From positions 62,001 through 126,000 of the forward strand of contig JAJXZL010000022.1 in the NCBI GenBank assembly GCA_021780075.1: 64,000 bases of DNA, given 5' to 3'. The stretch is from Acidobacteriota bacterium. Lineage in GTDB: Bacteria > Acidobacteriota > Terriglobia > Terriglobales > Acidobacteriaceae. The translations under genes were made by a program, and so were the position numbers. Positions within the stretch are counted from its first letter, which is position 1; each line of letters starts with the position of its first letter. Below are positions 25,732 through 34,887 of this stretch, one piece after another. A model generated the notes under the pieces. The model saw only the letters and a program-made list of their open reading frames with translations. It did no database searches and was not told where the DNA came from.

Positions 25732-26889
25732 CTACTCTGCTCCAGCGCCCAATACAGGCTCAATCATAATCTTCATCGAGTCTGCTTTGGGATGCGAAGC
25801 CACATCGATCGCCGCCACCGCGTCCTCTAGCTGAAATCGGTGCGAGATCAACTGCGTCAAGTCAAATCCATTGCGATAGCCGTCAAAGACCAGGCCCGTC
25901 ACCTCGTCGAGGATGTCGAACGAGGACGAGTAGGAGCCCAGCAGCGTCTTCTCGTCCACGCACACCGCGGCGGGATCAATCGCGACCTGATCGTGCTGTG
26001 TCTGGGCAAAGAGCATAACCTTGCCGCCACAACGGGCCGCATCCATCGCCGTGCGGATCAGCGCCGTGCCGCCGACGGCAAGAATCACGGCGTCCGCCCC
26101 TCGGCCATCCGTCTCCGCCAGAACGCGCTCGACAACATTTTCCGTTCCAGCATGAATCGGATTCCGCAATCCGAATTTTGCCGCGATGGCATGACGCTCG
26201 GGATACAGGTCCGACGTAAGCACCCGCGCGCCGGAGCGGCTCGAAAGGGCAGCCCACATCAACCCGATGGGGCCCTGGCCAATCACGAGCACCGTATCGT
26301 CGGGCGCAAGGTTCATCAGCTTCACGCCCTTGAGCACGGTGTTGACCGGCTCCACAAAGGCCGCCTGCTCAAAAGGAACGCCGTCGGGAATCCTGACCAC
26401 TCCGCTGCTGGCAGCCACCCAGTCCATCACGCGAATGTACTCGGCAAAGCCTCCGCCGGAGGGCTCAAAACCTGCAGTGACGCCTACCTTCTTGTAAAGC
26501 GGGCATTGCGCCGGCGTCCCCTTGCGGCAGTAGTAGCACTGGCGGCATGGCACGTGGTGAAAGACCATGACGCGCTCGCCCACCGCGAAGCGGGTCATGC
26601 CCTGACCCACGGCGACGATGGTGCCTGCCATCTCATGGCCAAAGATGCGCGGCGCAGAGTGCGAGCCGGTGTGAATCTTCTTCAGGTCTGTTCCGCAGAT
26701 GCCGCAGGTGGCCACCTTGACCAGCAGTTCACCCGCCCCGATGCGCGGCACCGGCACGGTCTCCACACGCATGTCATTGACCCCGCGATAGACCACGGCC
26801 CGCATGGTGGCAGGAATTCTTGTCTCGACAAATCCTTCAGCGCTTGTGATTTGGGTAGCCATTCCGTTGCCTGACGTGACCTCGTTCAT
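25732..26889 (-). CDS. Zinc-dependent medium-chain dehydrogenase (ADH family), copy 1
   Basis: 385 residues (376 if ATG 26862 is used). Catalytic Cys in CGICGTDLKKIH, GHEMAGTIVAVG; structural zinc cysteines CRQCYYCRKGTPAQC; cofactor motif VIGQGPIGLMWAAL; FVEPVNTVLKG. It is a paralogue of the gene at 24679. The start overlaps hpnG by up to 53 bp, so the operon is tightly packed. The 30-residue N-terminal extension before MRAVVYRG is unusual and may mean an internal start. Role in hopanoid side-chain chemistry is inferred only from position. Confidence 0.88.
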   Translation of the reverse strand: MNEVTSGNGMATQITSAEGFVETRIPATMRAVVYRGVNDMRVETVPVPRIGAGELLVKVATCGICGTDLKKIHTGSHSAPRIFGHEMAGTIVAVGQGMTRFAVGERVMVFHHVPCRQCYYCRKGTPAQCPLYKKVGVTAGFEPSGGGFAEYIRVMDWVAASSGVVRIPDGVPFEQAAFVEPVNTVLKGVKLMNLAPDDTVLVIGQGPIGLMWAALSSRSGARVLTSDLYPERHAIAAKFGLRNPIHAGTENVVERVLAETDGRGADAVILAVGGTALIRTAMDAARCGGKVMLFAQTQHDQVAIDPAAVCVDEKTLLGSYSSSFDILDEVTGLVFDGYRNGFDLTQLISHRFQLEDAVAAIDVASHPKADSMKIMIEPVLGAGAE

Positions 26890-27556
26890 CCAGAAAATCG
26901 AGCAGCGCCTCCGCGATACCCCGGGCAGCCCTTTTGCTATTCTCGTTCATCCGTATCAATGCAGGCCAGTGCCAAGGCCGGAGAAGTGCATAAACTACAA
27001 ACCTGGCCATGCGGAACTGTCCATCGTGCGACAGAAAGCGATTGAAATCAGGCAGTTGGCCGGTGAATCCGTCGCTTACTCCTTTGATGCAATAAAAGGG
27101 TATGGCGCGCATTCCGGCCATGCGGGCGACCGCTGCGGCCTCCATGTCCACCAGGTCAGCATTGTACGCTGAGCCGAGGCGTTTCTTCTCTGCTTCACCT
27201 GCGACCGTCGCACCGGTTACAAGGCTACAGCCATCCGGCCCGGCGGCACGGAAGCGCTCGCCCGTGCGCGCGTCAACTACGCCGGAGACATGGTAGATCC
27301 GTCCCGGCTTGAACTCCTGGCGCAAGGCGCCTGCCCAACCAGTAGAAATGATGGAAGAGACGGGTCCATCCTTCTCAATTTCAGCAAACGCCCGCGTTGC
27401 CGCCGCCACGCCTGCCCCGGCGCAGGCCGCCACCCACTCGCCTTCGTCATACCGCCAGCGCCAGAGATCGACGCCATTGCGCATCTCGTGCTGCCAGCCG
27501 CGCACCAGCGGCTGGAGCTCGCCCGCCATGGCGGCAACCACGGCAACTCTGGTCAT
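26837..27556 (-). CDS. hpnG: Hopanoid-associated nucleosidase/phosphorylase HpnG
   Basis: Removes adenine from adenosylhopane to give (phospho)ribosylhopane. 239 residues, nucleoside phosphorylase/MTAN fold: VAAMAGELQPL at the start, STGWAGAL, and DLVDMEAAAVARMA containing the catalytic region. The C-terminus is short and basic. ATG 27556 overlaps the stop of hpnA (ATGA). A GTG-type start at 27595 would run 40 bp into hpnA and is less likely. Confidence 0.88.
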   Translation of the reverse strand: MTRVAVVAAMAGELQPLVRGWQHEMRNGVDLWRWRYDEGEWVAACAGAGVAAATRAFAEIEKDGPVSSIISTGWAGALRQEFKPGRIYHVSGVVDARTGERFRAAGPDGCSLVTGATVAGEAEKKRLGSAYNADLVDMEAAAVARMAGMRAIPFYCIKGVSDGFTGQLPDFNRFLSHDGQFRMARFVVYALLRPWHWPALIRMNENSKRAARGIAEALLDFLDERGHVRQRNGYPNHKR

Positions 27557-28554
27557 TGCTGGGCCTGGGGCGCATAGCCGTGGGCGCGGAACCACTCAAT
27601 GGCGGCGCGCATGGCCGGATAGACCGGCACGATGCGGAAGCCCAGTTCCTGCTGCGCGTGAGCGCTCGAGGCAAACATCTTCTTGCGGCCCATGCGCACC
27701 TCTTCGAGCGTGGCGCGGGGCTCGCGGCCAAGAATGTGCCCGGTAAGCCACTCCTCGAAGAACGCGTAAGTGGCCGCCACCGGGTAAGGGATCCTGACCG
27801 TGGGCGAAGGCAGGCCGGTAATGGCGGACATCTTGTCGAGGATCTGCTTCAGGGTCAGATTTTCACCACCGAGAATATAGCGGCGGCCACGCTGTCCCAG
27901 GGTGAGCGCGGAGACATGGGCACGCGCCACTTCAGACACATCCACCAGGTTGAGCCCAGTGTCCATGTACGCGGGAAAATTGCCTTTGAGGAAGTCCACG
28001 AAGATGCGGCCCGTGGGCGTGGGTTTCTGATCGTTGGGACCAATGGGCGTGGTGGGATTGAGAATAATGACCTGCTGGCCATCTTCGGCGGCGGCAATGG
28101 CCTGCTGCTCCGCCATGAACTTCGAGCGCTTGTAGTGGCCGATCATGTCGTCCAATGAAACCGGCGTGTCTTCGTTGATGACGATGCCGTCGGTGCGGAA
28201 GTTCATGGTGGCCACGCTGGAGGTGTAGACGACTCGGCGCACGCCAGCCTCGCGCGCTAGCCGCAGCAGGTCGCGCGTTCCATCCACGTTTGCGCGGTAC
28301 ATGGCATCAGGGTTGCGGACCCAGAGGCGATAGTCTGCGGCGACGTGCACCACCGCATCGCAACCGGCCAGCGCGGAGGCAAACGACTCCGGCCGCGCCA
28401 AATCGCCTACTTCCGTGCCGCCGGGAATGCCTTCGAGATTAGCCAGATTGCTGGTCTTGCGCACCAGCATGCGCAGGTCCGCGCCCTCGGCTGCCAGCGC
28501 CCGCGCCACATGGTGGCCTACAAATCCGGTCGCGCCTGTAAGAAAAACTTTCAT
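27553..28554 (-). CDS. hpnA: Hopanoid-associated sugar epimerase/dehydratase-like protein
   Basis: 333 residues, extended SDR. Cofactor motif TGATGFVGHHVARAL at residue 7; YTSSVATM and the active-site Tyr/Lys in YKRSKFMAE. This is the HpnA family that accompanies hopanoid clusters; the precise reaction is not settled. Followed with ATGA overlap by hpnG. A 74-bp gap separates it from the gene upstream, the largest break within hpnH-hpnE. Confidence 0.92.
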   Translation of the reverse strand: MKVFLTGATGFVGHHVARALAAEGADLRMLVRKTSNLANLEGIPGGTEVGDLARPESFASALAGCDAVVHVAADYRLWVRNPDAMYRANVDGTRDLLRLAREAGVRRVVYTSSVATMNFRTDGIVINEDTPVSLDDMIGHYKRSKFMAEQQAIAAAEDGQQVIILNPTTPIGPNDQKPTPTGRIFVDFLKGNFPAYMDTGLNLVDVSEVARAHVSALTLGQRGRRYILGGENLTLKQILDKMSAITGLPSPTVRIPYPVAATYAFFEEWLTGHILGREPRATLEEVRMGRKKMFASSAHAQQELGFRIVPVYPAMRAAIEWFRAHGYAPQAQQ

Positions 28555-28628
28555 GAATGATTGTTCAGGGGCTCGGGGTCCAGTGATCTCAACGTAAAAA
28601 GATCAGGAGAGCAGACATCACTGACGCG

Positions 28629-29057
28629 CTACTCCAACGCCTCGGGATGCAGCGCGATGTTCGTTTCTCCGGCGGCCTTCTTTTCATTGTAGGCCTTCAC
28701 CCAGTCTTCCCAATGCTTGCCGGCGGCGCGGTCCTTGCCGCTGAATTCGAGCCGGGTAATGTCAACGTAACTCAGCCTTCTTTTCTCCGGTGCGCTGGGC
28801 GTAAAGTATTGCACAAAGGAATCCGCAAGCGTGGATCCGGTGAGGCGGTTGAAGATGTAAGCCTCAATGCGCTCGCCGCTCCTGAGCGTCATGGTCACGT
28901 CGCCACGATAATCAAAAGCCTTTTCGAGAGCCTGGCGCAGGTCATCCTCGCTGGCCAGCGCGGGCACCCAGCCTTCCAGCTTCTCGTGCTCTGAGCCGGG
29001 AGCCAGTTCCAGCGCTTCCACTTGATCGATCGTATATTTGGCCACTTCGGCGGTCAT
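28629..29057 (-). CDS. Unknown protein inside the hopanoid operon
   Basis: 142 residues, no signal peptide or membrane segment. I do not recognise the family. The middle part (DVTMTLRSGERIEAYIFNR, FVQYFTP, LSYVDITRLEFSGKD) looks like a small beta-barrel similar to RNA/ligand-binding SH3-like proteins, with GKHWEDWVKAYNEKKAAGE as a C-terminal helix. Its ATG lies within the hpnH stop (ATGA overlap), so it is made together with HpnH. The tight coupling suggests a helper of hopanoid side-chain synthesis. Confidence 0.72.
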   Translation of the reverse strand: MTAEVAKYTIDQVEALELAPGSEHEKLEGWVPALASEDDLRQALEKAFDYRGDVTMTLRSGERIEAYIFNRLTGSTLADSFVQYFTPSAPEKRRLSYVDITRLEFSGKDRAAGKHWEDWVKAYNEKKAAGETNIALHPEALE

Positions 29058-30172
29058 GCGTTCGTCTCCTCAAGCGTGTGCGCGGGCTTTTCAATCTGCA
29101 CCAGCGAGGCCGGGCCGTGCGGCGCGGGCTCGTTGAGCAGGTTCAGCGCGTGCTGGTCGTTGTACTTCCTGAATGTGCCGCGCACCATGCCCCAGAAGCC
29201 CTTGAGCGAACCAAAGCCATCCATCACCGCAGACGGCTCATAGCCGCAACTCACCATGCAATTGGCGCACTTGGGATTGCCGCTGGCAGCGCCGTATTCT
29301 TCCCACTGCGTGGTTTCCAGTAGTTCCTTGAAGCTCTCCGCGTAGCCATCCTGCAACAGGTAGCAGGGCCGCTGCCACCCGAAGATGTTGTAAGCCGGCG
29401 AACCCCACGGCGTGCATTCATACTTGCGGTCGCCCATCAGGAACTCAAGAAACAGGGGCGACATATTGAATTTCCAATTCGGCTTGCGATTGGACAGAAT
29501 GGCGCGGAAGAGACGACGCACGCGGGCGCGGCCCAGGAAGCGGTTCTGGTCAGGCGCCATTTCATAGCTGTAGCCGGGCGAAAGCACGATACCTTCAACG
29601 CCCATGGCCATCACATCGTCAAAGAACCCGCGGACGTTGTTCGGATCAGTACCGTCAAAGAAGGTTGCGTTCGTGGTCACGCGGAATCCGCGCTTCACCG
29701 CCTCCTTGATGCCTTCAACGGCGAGGTCATAGCCCCCTTCGCGGCAGACGGAGAAGTCGTGGTGCTCGCGGTCGCCGTCCAGGTGCACAGAGAATGTGAG
29801 GTACTTTGACGGTGTGAATTCCGGCAGACGCCGCTTGAGTTCGAGCGCATTGGTGCACAGGTAAATGTACTTCTTGCGCGCGATGAGGCCGTTCACAATC
29901 TCTACGATCTGCGGATGCAGCAGCGGCTCGCCGCCGGGAATGGAGACCATGGGCGCGCCACACTCTTCCACCGCGGCAAAACATTCTTCGGGGGTGAGCT
30001 GCTTTTTAAGGATGTGGGGCGGATACTGCACCTTGCCGCACCCCGCGCACGCCAGGTTGCAGCGGAAGAGCGGCTCAAGCATCAGCACCAGCGGATAGCG
30101 CTTGTTGCCCGCGAACCGCTTCTTCAGCACATACGTAGCAACCGTCCACATCTGGGAGATAGGAACAGCCAT
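29054..30172 (-). CDS. hpnH: Adenosyl-hopene transferase, radical SAM
   Basis: Adds the 5'-deoxyadenosyl radical to diploptene, starting the C35 side chain. 372 residues. N-terminal radical-SAM motif C-x3-C-x2-C in CNLACAGCGKVQYPP, with SIPGGEPLLHPQ downstream; the C-terminal part carries the extra cysteines KCANCMVSCGYE seen in HpnH. The chain ends in an extended Pro/Glu tail. 26 bp downstream of shc. Confidence 0.95.
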   Translation of the reverse strand: MAVPISQMWTVATYVLKKRFAGNKRYPLVLMLEPLFRCNLACAGCGKVQYPPHILKKQLTPEECFAAVEECGAPMVSIPGGEPLLHPQIVEIVNGLIARKKYIYLCTNALELKRRLPEFTPSKYLTFSVHLDGDREHHDFSVCREGGYDLAVEGIKEAVKRGFRVTTNATFFDGTDPNNVRGFFDDVMAMGVEGIVLSPGYSYEMAPDQNRFLGRARVRRLFRAILSNRKPNWKFNMSPLFLEFLMGDRKYECTPWGSPAYNIFGWQRPCYLLQDGYAESFKELLETTQWEEYGAASGNPKCANCMVSCGYEPSAVMDGFGSLKGFWGMVRGTFRKYNDQHALNLLNEPAPHGPASLVQIEKPAHTLEETNA

Positions 30173-30198
30173 ATTTCGGTGATACCTCCGGCGCCGCC

Positions 30199-32205
30199 TT
30201 AGGAAGCGCGCTCCATGGCCCGCTTGTAGCCGTTAAGGGCCAGCAGCGGGAAGTAGTTTCGATACATGTGATAGGCCAGATAAAAGACCCTGGGAAAGCC
30301 GGTGCCCGTGTAGAGGGCCTGGCGGGTAATACCTGCACCCACAGACTCGTCCCAGCCGCCCTCTGCATCCTGCCGCTCCAGCAGCCAGCGAATGCCTTTG
30401 GCAATGGAGTCGGAGCGGTCGTCACCGGCGGCAAGCAGTCCAAGCAGAGCCCAGGCTGTCTGCGACGGCGTGCTTGGCCCCACACCGCGCGTATTGGGAT
30501 CGTCATAGCTGCCGCAGGTCTCGCCCCAACCGCCGTCGGGATTCTGCACCATGCGGATCCACTCCGCCGCCTGCTGCACCTGCGGCTCAAGGTGGTCCAC
30601 GCCGATGGCCTCAAGCCCGCGCAGCACCAGGAAGGTTCCGTAGATGTAGTTCACGCCCCAGCGGCCAAACCAGCTTCCGTCCGGCTCCTGCTCAGAAAAG
30701 ATGAACTTGATGGCCTTCTGCACGCGCTTGTCTTCGCGCGTGTAGCCGTAGCTGGCCAGCATCTCCAGGATTCTCCCTGTAATGTCCACCGTTGGCGGAT
30801 CGAGCATCGCGTTGTGATCCGCGAAGGGAATGTACTGGAAGATCATCTTGGTATTGTCTTTGTCAAAGCTGCCCCAGCCGCCGTTGCGGCACTGCATGGC
30901 AAATTCCCACGCGATAGCGCGCTCGGCCACCTGGATCTGATACCGCTCGCGGGGATTCTCCACTTTGCTCAGAGCCAGCAACACCTGCGCCGTATCATCG
31001 GTGTCGGGATAGAACTCGTTATTGAATTCGAAGTACCATCCGCCCGCCTCGGTCTTTGGCACCTTCACTGCCCAGTCGCCCTTGTGGCGGACTTCCTTCG
31101 ACAGCATCCAGTCGGCGGCCTTGATCATACGCGGATCGTTGCGTGGTACGCCGGCCTCACCCAGCGCAAACACCACCTGTGCGGTATCCCACACGGGCGA
31201 TGCGCAGGGCTGCATGCGGAAGGTGGGCTCCGGCAAATCCGGCGTAGCCGGCTGCTCAATGCCCAGTTTTTCGAATTCGTCGCGGGCGCGGATGACCTGC
31301 GGGTCGTCCTCAGAGTAGCCCAGGCAGCGCAGCGCGATAATCGCGTTGAGCATGGCGGGATAGATGGCGCCCAGTCCGTCGGACATCTCCAGCCGCTCCA
31401 GCATCCACTTTTCTGCGCGCTTCAGCGCCAGCTTGCGCAACGGGCGAATGTGAACCGCTTCGGCCCAGTGCGTCACGCGATCCAGAACGAGGAAAAAATT
31501 GCGCCACGAAAAAACCGCGTTGCGATCCCTGCGGAGGCGAAGAGTGGAATTGGCGCGGCCGCCCACAAACAATTCGTCGATTCCCTGCTCCGGTTGAATC
31601 TTCTTGAACGGCTTCTTGGCGTATATGATGGCCAGCGGTACAAGAATGGATCGCGACCACGAAGAGATTTCGTAGATATTGAAGTAGAACCAGTTGGGAA
31701 AGAGAACAATCTCCGGCGGAATCGCAGGGACCGCATCGTAGTCGTACTGGCCCAGCGCGCACAGATACATCTTCGTGAAGGTATTGCAGGCCACCACGCC
31801 GCCATTGGCCAGGATCCACTCGCGGCACTTTGTCAGCCGAGGATCGTCAGCGGTGAGGCCCATCAGTTTTGCTGAGAAGTAGCACTTGACCGAGAGCGAG
31901 ATATTGCCAGGCCCGCCGGGATAGATGCTCCAACTGCCGTCCTCGTTCTGGTAGCGCATCATCTCGGTGTAGGCGCGCTTTAGACGGCCCGGATCGCCGC
32001 TTTCCAGCAGCGTATGCAGAAAAATATAATCGGCCTCGAGCATCGAGTCGGCCTCAAGCTCTCCGCACCAGTAGCCGTCGGGATGCTGCTGCGAAAGCAG
32101 GAACTCGCGCGAGCGCAGAATAGCTGACTCCACGTCCCCCATGTCCGCATCCAGCCGACCAAATCTGGGAGCCGTGGACACCGTCTTGCCCTGCTTAAGA
32201 TTCAT
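30199..32205 (-). CDS. shc: Squalene-hopene cyclase
   Basis: Cyclises squalene to hopene/hopanol; monotopic membrane enzyme. 668 residues. The catalytic DxDD is DTDD at 401-404 (YPDTDDTAQVLLAL). Several QW motifs are visible, e.g. QHPDGYWCGE, NEDGSWSIYPGG, QEPDGSWFGRWG, QNPDGGWGETCGSYDD and QDAEGGWDESVG. First gene of the long minus-strand hopanoid operon; AGAGG lies 13 bases before the ATG and 173 bp separate it from ispH. Confidence 0.97.
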   Translation of the reverse strand: MNLKQGKTVSTAPRFGRLDADMGDVESAILRSREFLLSQQHPDGYWCGELEADSMLEADYIFLHTLLESGDPGRLKRAYTEMMRYQNEDGSWSIYPGGPGNISLSVKCYFSAKLMGLTADDPRLTKCREWILANGGVVACNTFTKMYLCALGQYDYDAVPAIPPEIVLFPNWFYFNIYEISSWSRSILVPLAIIYAKKPFKKIQPEQGIDELFVGGRANSTLRLRRDRNAVFSWRNFFLVLDRVTHWAEAVHIRPLRKLALKRAEKWMLERLEMSDGLGAIYPAMLNAIIALRCLGYSEDDPQVIRARDEFEKLGIEQPATPDLPEPTFRMQPCASPVWDTAQVVFALGEAGVPRNDPRMIKAADWMLSKEVRHKGDWAVKVPKTEAGGWYFEFNNEFYPDTDDTAQVLLALSKVENPRERYQIQVAERAIAWEFAMQCRNGGWGSFDKDNTKMIFQYIPFADHNAMLDPPTVDITGRILEMLASYGYTREDKRVQKAIKFIFSEQEPDGSWFGRWGVNYIYGTFLVLRGLEAIGVDHLEPQVQQAAEWIRMVQNPDGGWGETCGSYDDPNTRGVGPSTPSQTAWALLGLLAAGDDRSDSIAKGIRWLLERQDAEGGWDESVGAGITRQALYTGTGFPRVFYLAYHMYRNYFPLLALNGYKRAMERAS

Positions 32206-32378
32206 GCGTTTTAAAATGCCTCTGTTCTTCTCCGGTAGACCCGGCCGTGGAGCGCTTGCCGCGCATAGAAATCCGGGCCGGCTATCACTCTATCCGATCC
32301 TTCGGACGCGGCACAGGATTCATTTCTCTTATTTCCCGCTTCCCAGCAGGCGCATGGGTTCACCCGCTCAAAACTGCC

Positions 32379-33407
32379 TTACTGAACTGGAACCGATTCT
32401 GCACGATCCGCGCTGCCAATGGCCTGCACGATCTCTGGTGGAAGGCCGAACCGGACATTCTCCGGCATGACCTCAACCTCTTCGACGCTGGAAAAGCCGC
32501 TTTGACGCAGGTAGTTGACCACGTCCTCGACCAGAACCTCGGGAGCCGAGGCGCCTGCCGTCACAGCGACAGTGTTGATTCCCTCAAGCCAGGCGGGGTT
32601 GATGGCTTGGGAGTTATCAATGAGATACCCCACGGTCCCAAGATTACGCGAAACCTCGACGAGCCGGTTGGAGTTGGAGCTGTTGGTCGAACCTACCACC
32701 AGCACCAGACCGGCATTGTGCGCCACGTTGCGCACCGCGACCTGGCGATTCTCTGTGGCGTAGCAGATGTCCTGTGAGTGGGGGCCAACTATATTTGGAA
32801 ACTTGATCTTAAGGGCGTGAATGATGTCGCGCGCCTCATCCAGGCTCAGGGTTGTCTGGGTCAGATAGGCAACGCGATTCGGGTCCGGAACCTGGAGCGC
32901 GTCCACTTCTGCGACGTTGGAAACAACCTGTGTCGCTTCAGGGGCTTCGCCCAGGGTGCCTTCGATCTCGTCATGGTCGCGGTGGCCGATGAGAACCAGC
33001 GAATAGCCCTGCTTGGCAAACTTGACCGCCTCGATGTGCACCTTCGTCACCAGCGGGCAGGTGGCATCAATCACCTTAAGGTGGCGGGCCTTACTGCGCT
33101 CACGCACAGCCGGCGAAACTCCGTGCGCGGAGTAAATCACACGCTTGCCGTCCGGCACCTCTTCGATGTCATGGACAAAGATCGCTCCCTTTTCCGCCAA
33201 CTCATTCACAACATAGCGGTTATGCACGATTTCGCGGCGGACATAGATGGGCGCGCCAAATGTTTCCAGCGCGATGTTCACGATGTCGATCGCTCGCACC
33301 ACGCCCGCGCAAAAACCGCGCGGCTTGAGCAACAGAACCCTCTTCTGGCTTGGGGAAGTCTCAGTGGAGCCGCCGTTTGAGATGGAGTCAAGGACAGTTG
33401 TGGTCAC
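32379..33407 (-). CDS. ispH: 4-Hydroxy-3-methylbut-2-enyl diphosphate reductase
   Basis: Last MEP-pathway step, giving IPP and DMAPP. 342 residues. The three cluster cysteines are in KPRGFCAGVVRAIDI, DATCPLVTKVH and SQDICYATENR; the AHGVSP and TNSSNSNRLVE motifs are present. About 25 residues precede the usual start. GTG 33407 has TATACT six bases upstream and no ribosome site. It stands directly upstream of shc on the same strand, so isoprenoid supply and hopanoid synthesis may be co-transcribed in part. Confidence 0.97.
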   Translation of the reverse strand: MTTTVLDSISNGGSTETSPSQKRVLLLKPRGFCAGVVRAIDIVNIALETFGAPIYVRREIVHNRYVVNELAEKGAIFVHDIEEVPDGKRVIYSAHGVSPAVRERSKARHLKVIDATCPLVTKVHIEAVKFAKQGYSLVLIGHRDHDEIEGTLGEAPEATQVVSNVAEVDALQVPDPNRVAYLTQTTLSLDEARDIIHALKIKFPNIVGPHSQDICYATENRQVAVRNVAHNAGLVLVVGSTNSSNSNRLVEVSRNLGTVGYLIDNSQAINPAWLEGINTVAVTAGASAPEVLVEDVVNYLRQSGFSSVEEVEVMPENVRFGLPPEIVQAIGSADRAESVPVQ

Positions 33408-33413
33408 TCTGCC

Positions 33414-33419
33414 AGTATA
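33414..33419 (-). promoter_or_regulatory. -10 box of a putative leaderless promoter (ispH)
   Basis: TATACT on the minus strand, six bases before GTG 33407; no ribosome site between them. Confidence 0.5.
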
Positions 33420-33474
33420 CCAACGGGCGGGCTCGAAAGACAGGAGAGAAATGGTGCAGAAGATCGCCCGGCAC

Positions 33475-34014
33475 TCACATCTTGCGCCAGGTCATCTCCA
33501 CGCGCACGGGGATTTCGTTCTTGATCGGCACGGTGAGGAACGAAGGGCGGTCAATCTTGAAGTCGGAGCAGGTCAGCGGAATCGTTCCCGTAATGTGCAC
33601 ATCGCTGCCCTGCGCGGTCCGCTGAAATGGCACATGCTGATAGTGAGCGGTCTGCCCGGCAAACTGAACCTCAAGGTCGGCATAAATTGTGGAGGACGTG
33701 GTTGCCTCCTCTGGAAACTTTGTGCGCACCATGACCATGGGGAACTGCGCGCCGCGCGTGGTTTCAAGCATGTGGAGATCGCGGTTGGTGTCGCCGGAGT
33801 TGAATGACTTGACCGGCACGGCGATCAGGAAGTCGCATTGGCCCGCATTGCAAACCCCTTTACCCTTCGCCTCATGACTGGTGCCGTCAACCTCGTGCAT
33901 TGGATGCGACATGTGATACGTAAGCGTGGATTGTTGCAGAACCCACTGGGCGCCCGTCTGCGCAAACGCGGGGAGCGCAACAAGCGAAAGGGCAATCAGG
34001 GTTTTCCAGTTCAT
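33475..34014 (-). CDS. YceI-family exported lipid-binding protein
   Basis: 179 residues. Signal peptide MNWKTLIALSLVALPAFAQ, then the YceI/lipocalin-like beta-barrel: WVLQQSTLTYHMSHPMHEVDG, FLIAVPVKSFNSGDTNRDLHMLE and ITLTCSDFKIDRPS-like strands. YceI proteins bind isoprenoid lipids or fatty amides in the periplasm. ATG 34014 is set by GGGAGA eight bases upstream and by the ATGA overlap with the next-upstream gene. Two cysteines in KGVCNAGQCDF are unusual for the family. Confidence 0.85.
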   Translation of the reverse strand: MNWKTLIALSLVALPAFAQTGAQWVLQQSTLTYHMSHPMHEVDGTSHEAKGKGVCNAGQCDFLIAVPVKSFNSGDTNRDLHMLETTRGAQFPMVMVRTKFPEEATTSSTIYADLEVQFAGQTAHYQHVPFQRTAQGSDVHITGTIPLTCSDFKIDRPSFLTVPIKNEIPVRVEMTWRKM

Positions 34015-34748
34015 TGTTTCTCCCAGAATTTCAAGTGAATGGGCCACGACACAGCGACGATGGACGCGCCATAAGCGGCTGCGGTAACGACGGCGACCGG
34101 GCCGTGCGCGGAGGCGATGCCGTGCACTTTCTCTCCGGCGTTCTCTTGCTTGTAAGCCATGATGCCTAGGATCGGCGTGACAATCATGCCCGGCCCGTGA
34201 ATGAAGGCCAGGGCCTCATGCACCTTGATCGCGCCATGCTTGTGCGTTCCTGGCACTCTGGGCGCGCGAATGGCATAGTAAGCGGTGCTGAAGTAAAGAG
34301 CGGAAGTGACCCCACCCAGTGCGGCATGGAAGTCGAGATTCGCCTGTGTCGGCTCTTTGATCGGCTGCCCATTCTTCCCTTTCGCCTTGGCCATGGGGCC
34401 GGTAATCAGCGTTGCAAACATTGGCACTGCAGTGATCAGTCCGAGCCGCTGATGGATCTTCAACATGCTCGTCCGCTTTTCGAGTGTCGCCTGTAACTGC
34501 GCATCGGCCTGCGTCTGCTGCGGCGTGAAGCCCAGATCGCCGAGCGAGGGGGCCTGTGGTGCGGCAGTGGGCGCGTTGGGCAGCTCGGGCGGGGACTGCG
34601 TCGCCGGCTTGGCCGCGGGAGCTTGTTGCTGAGTGGGTGCCTGCGGCTCCGCGCCCGCGGCAGTCTGCGCCTGCAGCAGGCCCGGAACGACAAAGAATAG
34701 CGATAGTATTCCGAAGCAGCAGACGGGCCTGGCCGCATGCAATTTCAT
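34011..34748 (-). CDS. Membrane protein with conserved His, cytochrome b561-like
   Basis: 245 residues. A signal/anchor segment is followed by a Pro/Ala/Gln-rich linker (about 25-75) and four membrane segments after residue 95. His residues sit at the helix ends: KIHQRLGLITA, LDFHAALGG, KVHEALAFIHGPGM and GIASAHGPVAV, a spacing that suggests haem b ligation as in b561. The start is fixed by AAGGAG 9 bases before ATG 34748. It is coupled (ATGA) to yceI-like gene; in enterobacteria yceJ (b561) is also paired with yceI, which supports this reading. Confidence 0.65.
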   Translation of the reverse strand: MKLHAARPVCCFGILSLFFVVPGLLQAQTAAGAEPQAPTQQQAPAAKPATQSPPELPNAPTAAPQAPSLGDLGFTPQQTQADAQLQATLEKRTSMLKIHQRLGLITAVPMFATLITGPMAKAKGKNGQPIKEPTQANLDFHAALGGVTSALYFSTAYYAIRAPRVPGTHKHGAIKVHEALAFIHGPGMIVTPILGIMAYKQENAGEKVHGIASAHGPVAVVTAAAYGASIVAVSWPIHLKFWEKQ

Positions 34749-34887
34749 CAGTGCTTCTCCTTGATTTGCTGGACGGGGAGGGCGATTCGTTTGTGCTAGT
34801 GACAAAGATGAGTGCAAACAAGAAAACGTTGTATGGGCAGGATTCTACCTTGCGGAGAAGATGCGATCAATCCCCGCTCTCCACGCG

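Noticed and set aside
30268-31875. 535-codon plus-strand open frame inside shc
   Set aside because: Antisense shadow of squalene-hopene cyclase; no domain and His/Arg/Leu-rich low-complexity translation.
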